Shown one piece after another: positions 21,068-29,427 of a stretch of DNA of 54,909 nt. How positions within the stretch are numbered: the stretch's first letter is position 1; every line of letters starts with the position of its first letter. The DNA is from Giesbergeria sp. (GTDB lineage: Bacteria; Pseudomonadota; Gammaproteobacteria; Burkholderiales; Burkholderiaceae_C), in assembly GCA_023150295.1 (NCBI GenBank), contig JAKLLE010000018.1, forward strand, positions 1 to 54,909, written 5' to 3'. The notes below the pieces were generated by a model. That model was given only the letters and a program-made list of their open reading frames with translations. It had not been told where the DNA came from and ran no database searches. The translations under genes and the position numbers were made by a program.

Positions 21068-21427
21068 TCAGTTCGGGCCGAATACCCGCTGGCGCTGCGC
21101 CAGCCGCGCCAGGTGGCTGCACACGCCGTCGCACAGCGCACCGACCGAGGCATCGGCGCAGCGGTACCAGGCGCTGTGGCCGCGCTGTTCGCGCTGCACC
21201 AGGCCGTGGCGCATGAGCAGCGCCAGGTGGCGCGAGACATTGGCCGGGCTGCAGCCGCAGCGCCGGGCCAGGCCGCCCACCGTGTGCTCGCCCTCGGCCA
21301 GCCATTGCAGCAGGGCCAGGCGCGTGGGTTCGCCCAGGGCGTGGAAATGCGCTGCCACGGCTTCCAGCACGTCGTCCGGAATGGTGGGCCCGCCGGGAGG
21401 GCAGGGGGTGGCGGGAGGCGGTTGCAT
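21068..21427 (-). CDS. ArsR-family transcriptional repressor, cysteine-rich
   Basis: 119 residues with a winged-helix domain: HALGEPTRLALLQWLAEGEHTVGGLARRCGCSPANVSRHLALLMRHGLV. It lacks the classic ELCVCDL metal site. Cysteines are at 9, 57, 59, 90, 99 and 103; the pair C99/C103 in the last helix (LCDGVCSHL) recalls thiol/persulfide-sensing relatives such as BigR and SqrR, though ligand identity is inference. It diverges from the RND/SQR operon across a 118-base region holding two palindromes and overlapping promoters, so it most likely represses both directions. Weak ribosome site. Confidence 0.85.
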   Translation of the reverse strand: MQPPPATPCPPGGPTIPDDVLEAVAAHFHALGEPTRLALLQWLAEGEHTVGGLARRCGCSPANVSRHLALLMRHGLVQREQRGHSAWYRCADASVGALCDGVCSHLARLAQRQRVFGPN

Positions 21428-21438
21428 GGCGTTCTTTT

Positions 21439-21474
21439 CAACTAGTTGACTATTTAACTAGTTACGCAAATAAT
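21439..21474. promoter_or_regulatory. Tandem palindromic operator with overlapping promoter of the RND/SQR operon
   Basis: CAACTAGTTG (21439-21448) and TAACTAGTTA (21455-21464) are two palindromes sharing the core AACTAGTT, 16 bases centre to centre. On the plus strand TTGACT (21446-21451), 17 bases and AATAAT (21469-21474) form a good promoter, so a repressor bound at the palindromes would cover the -35 and spacer. On the minus strand TTAAAT/TAAATA in the same area is a possible -10 for the ArsR gene. Confidence 0.7.
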
Positions 21475-21545
21475 AGCGCAACACGCATCCCATGAACAGC
21501 CCTGTCCGCACGCCGGAGCAGGGCAGAACAGGCAGGAACCACCCC

Positions 21546-22580
21546 ATGTTCAAGAACCTTTCCTCACAGGCGGCCCTGGCGCTGGCACTGGCGACCGCCC
21601 CGGTTGCGGTACTGGCGGCACCGTGGGCCACCGAGCCCGCCCAGGCCGCCAGCCAGGCGGGCCGCAGCAGCTACGACGGCGTGGTCGAGGCGCTGCGCCA
21701 GACCGTGGTGGCCGCGCAGGTGCCCGGCGCCGTGGTGGAGCTGGCCGTCAAGGCGGGCGACACGGTGCAGGCGGGCCAGTTGCTGCTGCGCATCGATGCG
21801 CGCAGTGCAGACCAAAGCGCCGCTGCCGTCGATGCCCAGGTGCAGGCCGCACGTGCGCAGCTCGACGTGGCCACGCGCGAATACGAGCGGCAGAAGCAGC
21901 TCTTTGCCAAGAAGTACATCAGCCAGGCCGCGCTGGACCGTGCCGAGGCCGAGGTGCGTGCCGCCCGCGCCCAGGCCAGCGCGCAAACCGCCCAGGCGGG
22001 CGCCGCGCGCACGCAAACCGGCCTGCACGTGGTGCGGGCGCCCTATGCCGGCGTGGTGGCCGAGGTGCCTGTGGCCCTGGGCGACATGGCCATGCCCGGA
22101 CGCCCCTTGCTCACGCTCTACGACCCGGGGCAACTGCGGGTGACGGCCGCCGTGCCCCAGTCGGCCCTGCCCGCAGGCGTCAAGCCGGAGGACGTGCGTG
22201 TGGAGCTGGGGGGCCAGGGCACGCAGACCACGCCGCAGCGCGTTCAGGTGCTGCCCACCGTGGACCCCGCCACGCACACGGTGCAGGTGCGCGCCGACCT
22301 GCCCCCAGGCCTGGCCGGTGCCCGCCCAGGGCTGTTTGCACGCCTGTGGCTGCCCGGTGCGCCGGGCGCGGGTGAGGGTGCGCGCATCACCGTGCCGCAA
22401 AGCGCCGTGGTGCGCCGCGCCGAGCTCACCGGCCTGTACGTGCTGGGCGCGGGCGGCCAGCCCCAGCTGCGCCAGGTGCGCCTGGGCCGGGCCGAAGGCG
22501 GGCGGGTGGAAGTGCTCAGCGGCGTTGCCGCAGGCGAAGCCGTGCTGACCGAGCCGCAGACCGCGGCCCGCGCACGCTGA
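21546..22580 (+). CDS. RND efflux periplasmic adaptor (membrane fusion protein)
   Basis: 344 residues, HlyD/AcrA type. A signal peptide (to ...VAVLAA) precedes the lipoyl half (VVAAQVPGAVVELAVKAGDTVQAGQLLLRID), an alpha-hairpin (about 75-145) and the second lipoyl half (HVVRAPYAGVVAEVPVALGDMAMPG). A beta-barrel and membrane-proximal domain follow. Start ATG 21546 is chosen over 21492 because AGGA lies 8 bases upstream and the signal peptide begins there. First gene of the operon; 13 bases before the pump gene. Confidence 0.92.
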   Translation: MFKNLSSQAALALALATAPVAVLAAPWATEPAQAASQAGRSSYDGVVEALRQTVVAAQVPGAVVELAVKAGDTVQAGQLLLRIDARSADQSAAAVDAQVQAARAQLDVATREYERQKQLFAKKYISQAALDRAEAEVRAARAQASAQTAQAGAARTQTGLHVVRAPYAGVVAEVPVALGDMAMPGRPLLTLYDPGQLRVTAAVPQSALPAGVKPEDVRVELGGQGTQTTPQRVQVLPTVDPATHTVQVRADLPPGLAGARPGLFARLWLPGAPGAGEGARITVPQSAVVRRAELTGLYVLGAGGQPQLRQVRLGRAEGGRVEVLSGVAAGEAVLTEPQTAARAR

Positions 22581-22593
22581 AAGGATCGCCACC

Positions 22594-25500
22594 ATGACGC
22601 AGGAACACCAGACGCCCGCGCTGGGCATCTCGGGCCGCATCGCAAGCTTCTTCCAGTCTGCGCAGATCACGCCGCTGCTGGCGCTGGTGGCGCTGCTGCT
22701 GGGCATCTTTGCCGTGCTGGTCACGCCGCGCGAAGAGGAGCCGCAGATCAACGTCACCATGGCCAATGTGCTGATCCCGTTCCCCGGCGCCAGCGTGCGC
22801 GACGTGGAGCAGATGGTCGCCATCCCCGCCGAGCAGGTGCTGTCGCAGATCAGCGGTTCCGAGCATGTGATGTCGGTCTCGCAGCCCGGCATGGCGGTCA
22901 TCACCGTGCAGTTCAAGGTCGGCGTGCCGCGCACCGAGGCGCTGGTGCGCCTGTACGACACCGTGCACTCCAACGCCGACTGGCTGCCGCGCCACCTGGG
23001 CGTGATGGAGCCGCTCATCAAGCCCAAGGGCATTGACGACGTGCCCATCCTGAGCCTCACGCTGCACAGCACGCGCGCCGATGCCGGCCCGTTCGACCTG
23101 GAGCGCGTGGCGCACAGCCTGGAGGCCGACCTCAAGCGCGTGCCCGGCACGCGCGAGGTACGCACCCACGGCGGCCCCGGCCGCGCGGTGATGGTGGAGA
23201 TGGACCCCACGCGCATGGCGGGCATGGGCGTGACCGTGGCCGACCTGCGCCAGGCCCTGCAGTCGGCCAACCAGGGCCTGCCCGTGGGCGAGCTGCTGCG
23301 CGGCAACCAGGCGCTGGCGCTGGAGGCCGGGCCGTTCCTGCGCGACGCGCAAGAGGTGGGCGAGCTGGTGGTGGGCGTGCGCGAAGGCAAGCCCGTGTTC
23401 CTGCGCGAAGTGGCCCAGGTGCGCGACGGTGCGCCGCCCAGCACGCAGTACGTGTGGCACGGCACCGCAGGGCAGGACGCCGCCGAACATCCGGCCGTCA
23501 CCATCGCCGTGACCAAGAAGCCGGGCGAAAACGCCATCGACGTGGCCAATGCCGTGCAATCGCGCGTGGCGCAACTGCAGGGCACCGTGATCCCGGCCGA
23601 TGTGCAGGTGGTCACCACGCGCAACTACGGCGCAACAGCCGACGAGAAGGCGCGCCAGCTCATCAGCAAGCTGCTGTTCGCCACGGCGTCGGTGGTGGCG
23701 CTGGTGTTCATTGCGCTGGGGCGGCGCGAGGCGGCCATTGTGGGCACGGCCGTGGTGCTCACGCTCACGGCCACGCTGTTTGCGTCCTGGGTGTGGGGCT
23801 TCACGCTCAACCGGGTGTCGCTGTTTGCGCTGATCTTCTCCATCGGCATCCTGGTGGACGACGCCATCGTGGTGGTCGAGAACATCCACCGCCACCAGCA
23901 CCTGCACCCCGGCAAGCCGCTGTGGCAAATCATCCCCGGTGCCGTGGACGAAGTGGGCGGCCCCACCATCCTGGCCACGCTCACCGTCATTGCGGCGCTG
24001 CTGCCCATGGCCTTTGTGTCGGGCCTGATGGGGCCGTACATGAGCCCCATCCCCATCAACGCCAGCATGGGCATGCTGCTGTCGCTGGCCATTGCCTTTG
24101 CCGTCACCCCATGGCTCGCGCGCCTGTGGATGAAGGCCGTGCCCGCCGGCAGCGGCCACGGCAGCGCCGAGGGCGCCGCCCACGCTGCGCCGCAGGGCCT
24201 GGCCGGGCGCATTGCGCCGGTGTTCGAGCGCATCTTCCGCCCGCTGCTCGACGCCCAGGCTGGCGCGCGCAACCGCCGCCTGCTGGGGCTGGGCGTGGCG
24301 GCGCTGATCGCGCTGTCGGTGGCGCTGCCCGTCATCGGCTGGGTGCAGCTCAAGATGCTGCCGTTCGACAACAAGTCCGAATTCCAGGTGGTGGTGGACC
24401 TGCCCGCAGGCACCCCGCTGGAGCACACCGCCGCCACGCTGCACGCGCTGGGCGCGCACCTGGCCACGGTGCCCGAGGTCACGCACTACCAGGCCTATGC
24501 GGGCACGGCTGCGCCCATCAACTTCAACGGCCTGGTGCGCCAGTACTACCTGCGCAGCGGCGGCAATGTGGGCGACATCCAGGTCAACCTCGTGGCCAAG
24601 GGCGAGCGCAAGCAGCAAAGCCACGCCATCGCCATGCGCGAGCGCGCCACGCTGCAGGCCATTGGCCAGCGCTTTGGTGCCAACGTCAAGGTGGTGGAGG
24701 TGCCGCCCGGCCCGCCGGTGCTCGCCCCCATCGTGGCCGAAATCTACGGCCCCGACGCCCAAGGCCGCCGCCAGGTGGCCCAGGCCGTGCGCAAGGCGTT
24801 GGCCCAGACCGACGGGCTGGTGGACATTGACGACAGCAGCATTGCCGACGCTCCGCGCACCCTGCTGCTGGTGGACCGGCGCAAGGCCGCGCTGCTGGGC
24901 GTGCCGCAGCAGGCCATCGTGACCACGCTGCGCGCGGGCCTGGCCGGTGAGCAGGCGGCCTATCTGCACGACCAGAGCAAGTACCCCGCCGCCGCCACGC
25001 TGCAACTGCCGCCCACGCTGCACGGCGACCTGCAGGCGCTGTTGCAGCTCGGTGTGCGCAGCGCCACTGGTGCGCTGGTGCCGCTGCGCGAGCTGGTCAC
25101 CGTGAGCGACAGCCTGCGCGAGCAGCCCGTGTTCCACAAAGACCTGCTGCCCGTGAACTATGTCGTGGCCGACATGGCCGGCCGCGTGGACAGCCCGCTG
25201 TACGGCATGTTCCAGGCGCGCAGCGCCATTGCGCAGATCACCGCGCCCGACGGCGGCCAGGTCGAGGAGTTCTTCATCCGCCAGCCCAGCGACGCCTGGC
25301 GCGGCTACGCCCTCAAGTGGGACGGCGAATGGCAGATCACCTACGAGACCTTCCGCGACATGGGCGCCGCCTATGCCGTGGGCCTCATCCTGATTTACCT
25401 GTTGGTGGTGGCGCAGTTCGGCAGCTACCTCACGCCGCTCATCATCATGGCGCCCATCCCGCTGACCATCATCGGCGTGATGCCGGGCCACGCCCTGCTG

Positions 25501-25860
25501 GGTGCGCAGTACACGGCCACCAGCATGATCGGGATGATCGCGCTGGCGGGCATCATCGTGCGCAACTCCATCCTGCTGGTGGACTTCATCAACCTGCAGG
25601 TGCGGGGCGGCGTGCCGTTCGAGCGCGCCATCGTGCACTCGGCCATCACGCGCGCCCAGCCCATCGTGCTGACCGGTCTGGCCGCCATGGTGGGTGCGTT
25701 CTTCATCCTGGACGACCCCATCTTCAACGGCCTGGCGATCTCGCTGATCTTCGGCATCGCCGTGTCCACCGTGCTCACGCTGGTGGTCATCCCCACGCTG
25801 TACTACATGGCCTACCGCCACCGGCTGGATCGCCTGCGCCCGGCCAGCATCGCCCAATAG
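22594..25860 (+). CDS. RND efflux pump permease (HAE1-type)
   Basis: 1,088 residues with the standard 12-helix, two-porter-loop layout. TM1 is ALVALLLGIFAVLV, followed by PREEEPQINVTMANVLIPFPG, which is typical of RND pumps. The proton-relay aspartates are in TM4 (SIGILVDDAIVVVENI). TM10-12 include GMIALAGIIVRNSILLVDF. The C-terminus is short. AAGGA precedes the ATG. The association with an SQR and thiol-type proteins suggests an unusual substrate rather than generic drugs; this is inference. A repeat copy begins at the stop codon. Confidence 0.92.
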   Translation: MTQEHQTPALGISGRIASFFQSAQITPLLALVALLLGIFAVLVTPREEEPQINVTMANVLIPFPGASVRDVEQMVAIPAEQVLSQISGSEHVMSVSQPGMAVITVQFKVGVPRTEALVRLYDTVHSNADWLPRHLGVMEPLIKPKGIDDVPILSLTLHSTRADAGPFDLERVAHSLEADLKRVPGTREVRTHGGPGRAVMVEMDPTRMAGMGVTVADLRQALQSANQGLPVGELLRGNQALALEAGPFLRDAQEVGELVVGVREGKPVFLREVAQVRDGAPPSTQYVWHGTAGQDAAEHPAVTIAVTKKPGENAIDVANAVQSRVAQLQGTVIPADVQVVTTRNYGATADEKARQLISKLLFATASVVALVFIALGRREAAIVGTAVVLTLTATLFASWVWGFTLNRVSLFALIFSIGILVDDAIVVVENIHRHQHLHPGKPLWQIIPGAVDEVGGPTILATLTVIAALLPMAFVSGLMGPYMSPIPINASMGMLLSLAIAFAVTPWLARLWMKAVPAGSGHGSAEGAAHAAPQGLAGRIAPVFERIFRPLLDAQAGARNRRLLGLGVAALIALSVALPVIGWVQLKMLPFDNKSEFQVVVDLPAGTPLEHTAATLHALGAHLATVPEVTHYQAYAGTAAPINFNGLVRQYYLRSGGNVGDIQVNLVAKGERKQQSHAIAMRERATLQAIGQRFGANVKVVEVPPGPPVLAPIVAEIYGPDAQGRRQVAQAVRKALAQTDGLVDIDDSSIADAPRTLLLVDRRKAALLGVPQQAIVTTLRAGLAGEQAAYLHDQSKYPAAATLQLPPTLHGDLQALLQLGVRSATGALVPLRELVTVSDSLREQPVFHKDLLPVNYVVADMAGRVDSPLYGMFQARSAIAQITAPDGGQVEEFFIRQPSDAWRGYALKWDGEWQITYETFRDMGAAYAVGLILIYLLVVAQFGSYLTPLIIMAPIPLTIIGVMPGHALLGAQYTATSMIGMIALAGIIVRNSILLVDFINLQVRGGVPFERAIVHSAITRAQPIVLTGLAAMVGAFFILDDPIFNGLAISLIFGIAVSTVLTLVVIPTLYYMAYRHRLDRLRPASIAQ

Positions 25861-25915
25861 CTATCAAAACAATAGCTGTTTGCGCACTACCCATAAGCCT
25901 TAAAAGCCAAAAATA
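25860..25915 (+). repeat. Three-hairpin dispersed repeat, copy 5
   Basis: GCTATCAAAACAATAGC and TGTTTGCGC are kept; the third module is degenerate (AAAAGCCAAAAATA). It fills the whole gap between the RND pump and the AhpD-like gene, inside the operon. Confidence 0.85.
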
Positions 25916-25917
25916 CC

Positions 25918-26277
25918 ATGACCAGCTACCAGGACATCACCCGCACCACCTCGGCCCAGCTTGCCAGCCTGCGTGCCGACATCCCCGACACGATGCGCGG
26001 CTTCTCCGCCATGGCCCAGGCCGCCACCAAGGACGGCGCGCTCGACAAGACCACCAAGGAGCTGATTGCCATGGCGCTGTCCGTGGCCGCGCGCTGCGAC
26101 CCCTGCGTCGGCTACCACGCCAAGGCGCTGGTGGAACTGGGCGCCTCGCGCGCGCAGGTCGCCGAGGCGCTGGGCATGGCCGTGTACATGGGCGGTGGCC
26201 CCTCGCTCATGTACGCCGCCAAGGCCTCCGCCGCGTTCGACGAATTCAGCCAACTCAGCGCCCAGGCCACCGCCTGA
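25918..26277 (+). CDS. Carboxymuconolactone decarboxylase / AhpD-like family protein
   Basis: 119 residues, all-helical. The AhpD-type redox centre is present: Glu48 (TTKELIAMALS), Cys60 and Cys63 in CDPC, and His67 (VGYHAKAL). Members with this ExnCxxCxxxH arrangement act as disulfide reductases or peroxidases rather than decarboxylases. Lies between the pump and the TolC-type channel gene of the same operon, so it probably handles a thiol or persulfide linked to that system (inference). No strong ribosome site; the repeat lies directly upstream. Confidence 0.88.
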   Translation: MTSYQDITRTTSAQLASLRADIPDTMRGFSAMAQAATKDGALDKTTKELIAMALSVAARCDPCVGYHAKALVELGASRAQVAEALGMAVYMGGGPSLMYAAKASAAFDEFSQLSAQATA

Positions 26278-26308
26278 GCCCGTGGACAGAAAGACAGAAA
26301 GGCTCCCG

Positions 26309-27694
26309 ATGCAAGCCCTCTGGCGCACCTCCCTGCTGGCCCTGGCACTGGCCGCCCCCACGGCCCGGGCCACCGACCTGCTGCAGGCCTGGCAGGCCGC
26401 GCAGCAAAACGACCGTGAACTGGCCGTGGCCCGCGCGGCCCAGGCCACCGCGCAACCCCTGCGCGACCAGGCACGCTCCCTGTGGCGCCCCGGCGTGGCG
26501 CTCACCGCATCCGCAGGCGTGGCCACGGGCGAGAGCGACATGCGCGGCGCGCAGTTCTCGGCGCCCGGCATGGGCACGTCGAGCGGCGTGAACTTCAGCA
26601 CCTCGGTCACCGGCGGTACGGCCACGCGCTGGGCGTTGCAGGCGCGCCAGCCCCTGCTCAACGCCGAGCGCCGCGCCCAGCAGCAGCAACTGGGCCTGCA
26701 GGCCGACAGCACCGAGCTGCAATGGCAGGCCGCACAACAGGCGCTGATGCTGCGCACCGCGCAGCGCTACTTCGAGCTGGCCGTGGCGCAGGAGTCGCTC
26801 CAGGTGCTGCAGCGCCAATACGAGGCCGTGCAGCAGGCCGCCGCCGAAGCGCAGGACCGCTTCGCGCTGGGCGCCGCCCCCATCACCGCCACGCACGAGG
26901 CCCGCGCGCGCCAGGGCGCACTGCGCGCCCAGGTGCTCGCCGCCCAGGTGGCGCTGGACCTGCGCCGCCGCGAGCTGGCCGACAGCACCGGCCTGCCCAT
27001 GGACGGCTTGCAGGCGCACCTGCCCGCAGCGCTGGTGCCCGAGCCCGCGCGCACCCAGGCCGCGCTGGCGCACGGGCAGGCCCAGGCGCAGGACGGCAAC
27101 CCCCAGATCCGCCTGCAGCAACTGGCCGCCGACATCGCGCAGGCCGAGGCCGACAAGCACCGCCGCAGCGCCGCCCCCACGGTGGACCTCGTGGCGCAGG
27201 CGGGCGATGAGCGCCTGCGCGGCAGTGGCGACCACGGCAGTGCGCGCAACCGCAGCGTCAACGCCATGGTGGGCGTGCAGCTCACCGTGCCGCTGTACAC
27301 CGGCGGCTGGCGCGGCGCCAAGGAGACCGAAAGCCTGCGCCGCTGGGACCAGGCCCGTGCCCAGGTCGAGGCCACGCGCAGCCAGGTGGACCGCGATGTG
27401 CACGCCGCCTGGCTGGGCCTGCAGGTGGGCGCCGAGCGCGTGCAGGCGCTGGGCCAGGCATTGCAGGCCAGCGAGGCGCGCCTGGACGCCACCCGCACCG
27501 GCCTGGAGGTCGGTCACCGCACCGTGCTCGACCTGCTGAACGCCGAAAACGACACCGCCGCCACGCGCCTGTCGCTGGCCCAGGCGCGCGCCAGCCTGGT
27601 GCTGGAACAACTGCGCCTGGCCGCGCTGGCGGGCCAGCTCGACGAGGCCACGCTGCGCAGCGTGCAGCCGCCAACCCCAGGAGCGGCGCAATGA
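26309..27694 (+). CDS. TolC-family outer-membrane efflux channel
   Basis: 461 residues. A signal peptide (to ...APTARA) precedes two internal outer-membrane-efflux repeats rich in Gln/Ala coiled coil (EARARQGALRAQVLAAQVALDLRRRELA; TVLDLLNAENDTAATRLSLAQARASLVLEQLRLA). Trimeric channel partner of the adaptor and RND pump. ATG 26309 has AAAGG upstream. The gene starts 31 bases after the AhpD-like gene. Confidence 0.92.
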   Translation: MQALWRTSLLALALAAPTARATDLLQAWQAAQQNDRELAVARAAQATAQPLRDQARSLWRPGVALTASAGVATGESDMRGAQFSAPGMGTSSGVNFSTSVTGGTATRWALQARQPLLNAERRAQQQQLGLQADSTELQWQAAQQALMLRTAQRYFELAVAQESLQVLQRQYEAVQQAAAEAQDRFALGAAPITATHEARARQGALRAQVLAAQVALDLRRRELADSTGLPMDGLQAHLPAALVPEPARTQAALAHGQAQAQDGNPQIRLQQLAADIAQAEADKHRRSAAPTVDLVAQAGDERLRGSGDHGSARNRSVNAMVGVQLTVPLYTGGWRGAKETESLRRWDQARAQVEATRSQVDRDVHAAWLGLQVGAERVQALGQALQASEARLDATRTGLEVGHRTVLDLLNAENDTAATRLSLAQARASLVLEQLRLAALAGQLDEATLRSVQPPTPGAAQ

Positions 27695-27706
27695 AATTGC
27701 TATTAA

Positions 27707-27763
27707 AACAATAGCTACTTGCGCTTGATGTTATTGCCCTGCAGCCCAATTTGACCCCAAATT
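27707..27763 (+). repeat. Three-hairpin dispersed repeat, copy 6
   Basis: TTGCTATTAAAACAATAGC, TTGCGCTTGATG and GCAGCCCAATTTG. It sits inside the operon between the TolC-type gene and the DUF302 gene. Confidence 0.85.
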
Positions 27764-27785
27764 TCTTTGAGAGGAATCCCTTGCC

Positions 27786-28205
27786 ATGACCACCCCCGCC
27801 TACGCCTTCACCGCCGAGCTGGCCCAGCCGCTGCCCCAGGCCCTGGAAACCCTGCGCGCCGCCTTGGCCGCCGAGCAAATGGGCATCGTCAGCGAGGTGG
27901 ACATGCAGGCCACGCTCAAGGCCAAGCTCGGGCTGGACAGCCCGCCCCAGCGCCTGCTGGGCCTGTGCTCGCCGCGCATTGCCCATGCCCTGGTGAGCGC
28001 CGAGCCCGACATCGCCGCGCTGCTGCCCTGCGGCGGCAGCATTGCCGAGCCCACGCCGGGGCGCACGCGCATCGTGCTGCAGGACCCGCGCGTCATCCTG
28101 CAGGCCAGCGGCAGCACCCAGGCCGAAGTGCGCGATGCGCTGGAGCAGGCCCGCGCCGCCGTGCAGCGCGTGGCGCAGCGTCTGGGCGCAGGCCAGGAGG
28201 CCTGA
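27786..28205 (+). CDS. DUF302-domain protein
   Basis: 139 residues, cytoplasmic. The DUF302 core is visible: an N-terminal strand-helix unit ending VDMQATLKAKLGLDS, then RLLGLCSPRIAHALVSAEPDIAALLPC and TRIVLQDPRVIL. Function of the family is unknown; members often occur beside sulfur-oxidation or SQR genes. The conserved Cys in GLCSPRIAH may be functional. AGAGGA lies upstream of the ATG. The coding end supplies AGGAGG for the next gene. Confidence 0.88.
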   Translation: MTTPAYAFTAELAQPLPQALETLRAALAAEQMGIVSEVDMQATLKAKLGLDSPPQRLLGLCSPRIAHALVSAEPDIAALLPCGGSIAEPTPGRTRIVLQDPRVILQASGSTQAEVRDALEQARAAVQRVAQRLGAGQEA

Positions 28206-28206
28206 C

Positions 28207-29337
28207 GTGGCCGCGCGCATCACCATCCTGGGGGCGGGCTTTGGCGCGCTGTCTGCGGTGCGCGCGCTGCGCCACCGCGATCCGCGCGCCGAGATCACCC
28301 TGGTGTCCCCGCGTGCCGAGCTGCACTACCTGCCCGGCATCATCTGGATCCCCAGCGGCCTGCGCTCGCGCGAGCAGCTCATCGTGCCGCTGGGGCCATT
28401 CTTCCAGCGCATGCGCGTGCGCCATGTGGCGGCGGAAGTCACCGGCCTGCAGGACGGCGGGCGAACCGTGCTCACCACCGGCGGTGAAGTCACCAACGAC
28501 GCGCTCGTGATTGCCACGGGCGGGCGCTTCATCAAAAAGCTGCCCGGCATCGAGCACGCCATCACCCCCTGCGAGGGCATTGCCGCCGCAGAAGCCATCC
28601 GCGACCGCCTGCGTGCCTTGCAAGGCGGCACCATTGCCGTGGGCTTTGCCGCCAACCCGCAGGAGCCCCAGGCCGTGCGTGGCGGGCCGATGTTCGAATT
28701 TTTGTTCGGCATCGACACCCAGTTGCGCCGCGAAGGGCGGCGCAGCAGCTTTGAGCTGGTGTTCTTCAACCCCAGCCAGGAGCCCGGCAACCGCCTGGGC
28801 CCGGCCACCGTGCAGCACCTGCTGGCCGAGATGGCGCGCCGGGGCATCCGCACCCACCTGGGGCACAAGATGCAGCGTTTCGAGGCCGACAAGGTGGTCA
28901 CCGAGGGCGGGGAGTTTGCGGCCGACCTCATCCTCTTCATGCCCGGCATGACGGGTAGCGCCTGGTTCGACCAGACCGACCTGCCGCGTTCCCCTGGCGG
29001 CCTGCTGCAGGCCGACGCACACTGCCGCGTGCCCGGCACCGAGCACGTGTGGGTGGTGGGCGACTCGGGCAGCTTCCCCGGCCCCGACTGGATGCCCAAA
29101 CAAGCCCACATGGCCGACCTTCAGGCCCGGGCCGCAGCAGCCAACCTGCTGGCGGCCCTCGCCGGGCGCCCAGCCACGGCGCGTTTCAAGGTGGAGCTGG
29201 CCTGCATCATCGACAGCCTGGACCAGGGCACCCTGGTCTGGCGCACCCCCACGCGCCAGCGCCTGCTGCCGCCCCTGCGCGCCATGCACTGGGCCAAGCG
29301 CGCCTTTGAATGGAATTACCTGCGACCTTACCGCTAG
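28207..29337 (+). CDS. SQR-like FAD/NAD(P)-binding flavoprotein
   Basis: 376 residues, two-dinucleotide-binding-domain fold: ITILGAGFGALSAVRAL at the N-terminus, the second ATG motif ALVIATGGRF, and VWVVGDSGSFPGPDWMPKQA near the FAD ribityl site. Resembles sulfide:quinone reductases but lacks a signal peptide. Cysteines lie at 122 (ITPCEGI), 273 and 333 (ELACIID); the last two-thirds keep an SQR-like C-terminal cysteine, but the Cys around 160 of classical type I enzymes is not seen. Start is GTG 28207, one base after the DUF302 stop, chosen because AGGAGG lies 6 bases upstream. Confidence 0.82.
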   Translation: MAARITILGAGFGALSAVRALRHRDPRAEITLVSPRAELHYLPGIIWIPSGLRSREQLIVPLGPFFQRMRVRHVAAEVTGLQDGGRTVLTTGGEVTNDALVIATGGRFIKKLPGIEHAITPCEGIAAAEAIRDRLRALQGGTIAVGFAANPQEPQAVRGGPMFEFLFGIDTQLRREGRRSSFELVFFNPSQEPGNRLGPATVQHLLAEMARRGIRTHLGHKMQRFEADKVVTEGGEFAADLILFMPGMTGSAWFDQTDLPRSPGGLLQADAHCRVPGTEHVWVVGDSGSFPGPDWMPKQAHMADLQARAAAANLLAALAGRPATARFKVELACIIDSLDQGTLVWRTPTRQRLLPPLRAMHWAKRAFEWNYLRPYR

Positions 29338-29427
29338 CCCCGCCACCCTGCGGTGCGCCCCAGGCCCGCGCACCGCAGTCATTCCCCCGGCCCAGCCCAT
29401 GCCACACATCAACGACAGGAGACAAGC

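Noticed and set aside
21068-21427. ArsR gene as an arsenic or metal sensor
   Set aside because: The ELCVCDL-type metal site is missing and no arsenic or metal resistance gene is adjacent; the neighbourhood is sulfur-flavoprotein and efflux genes.
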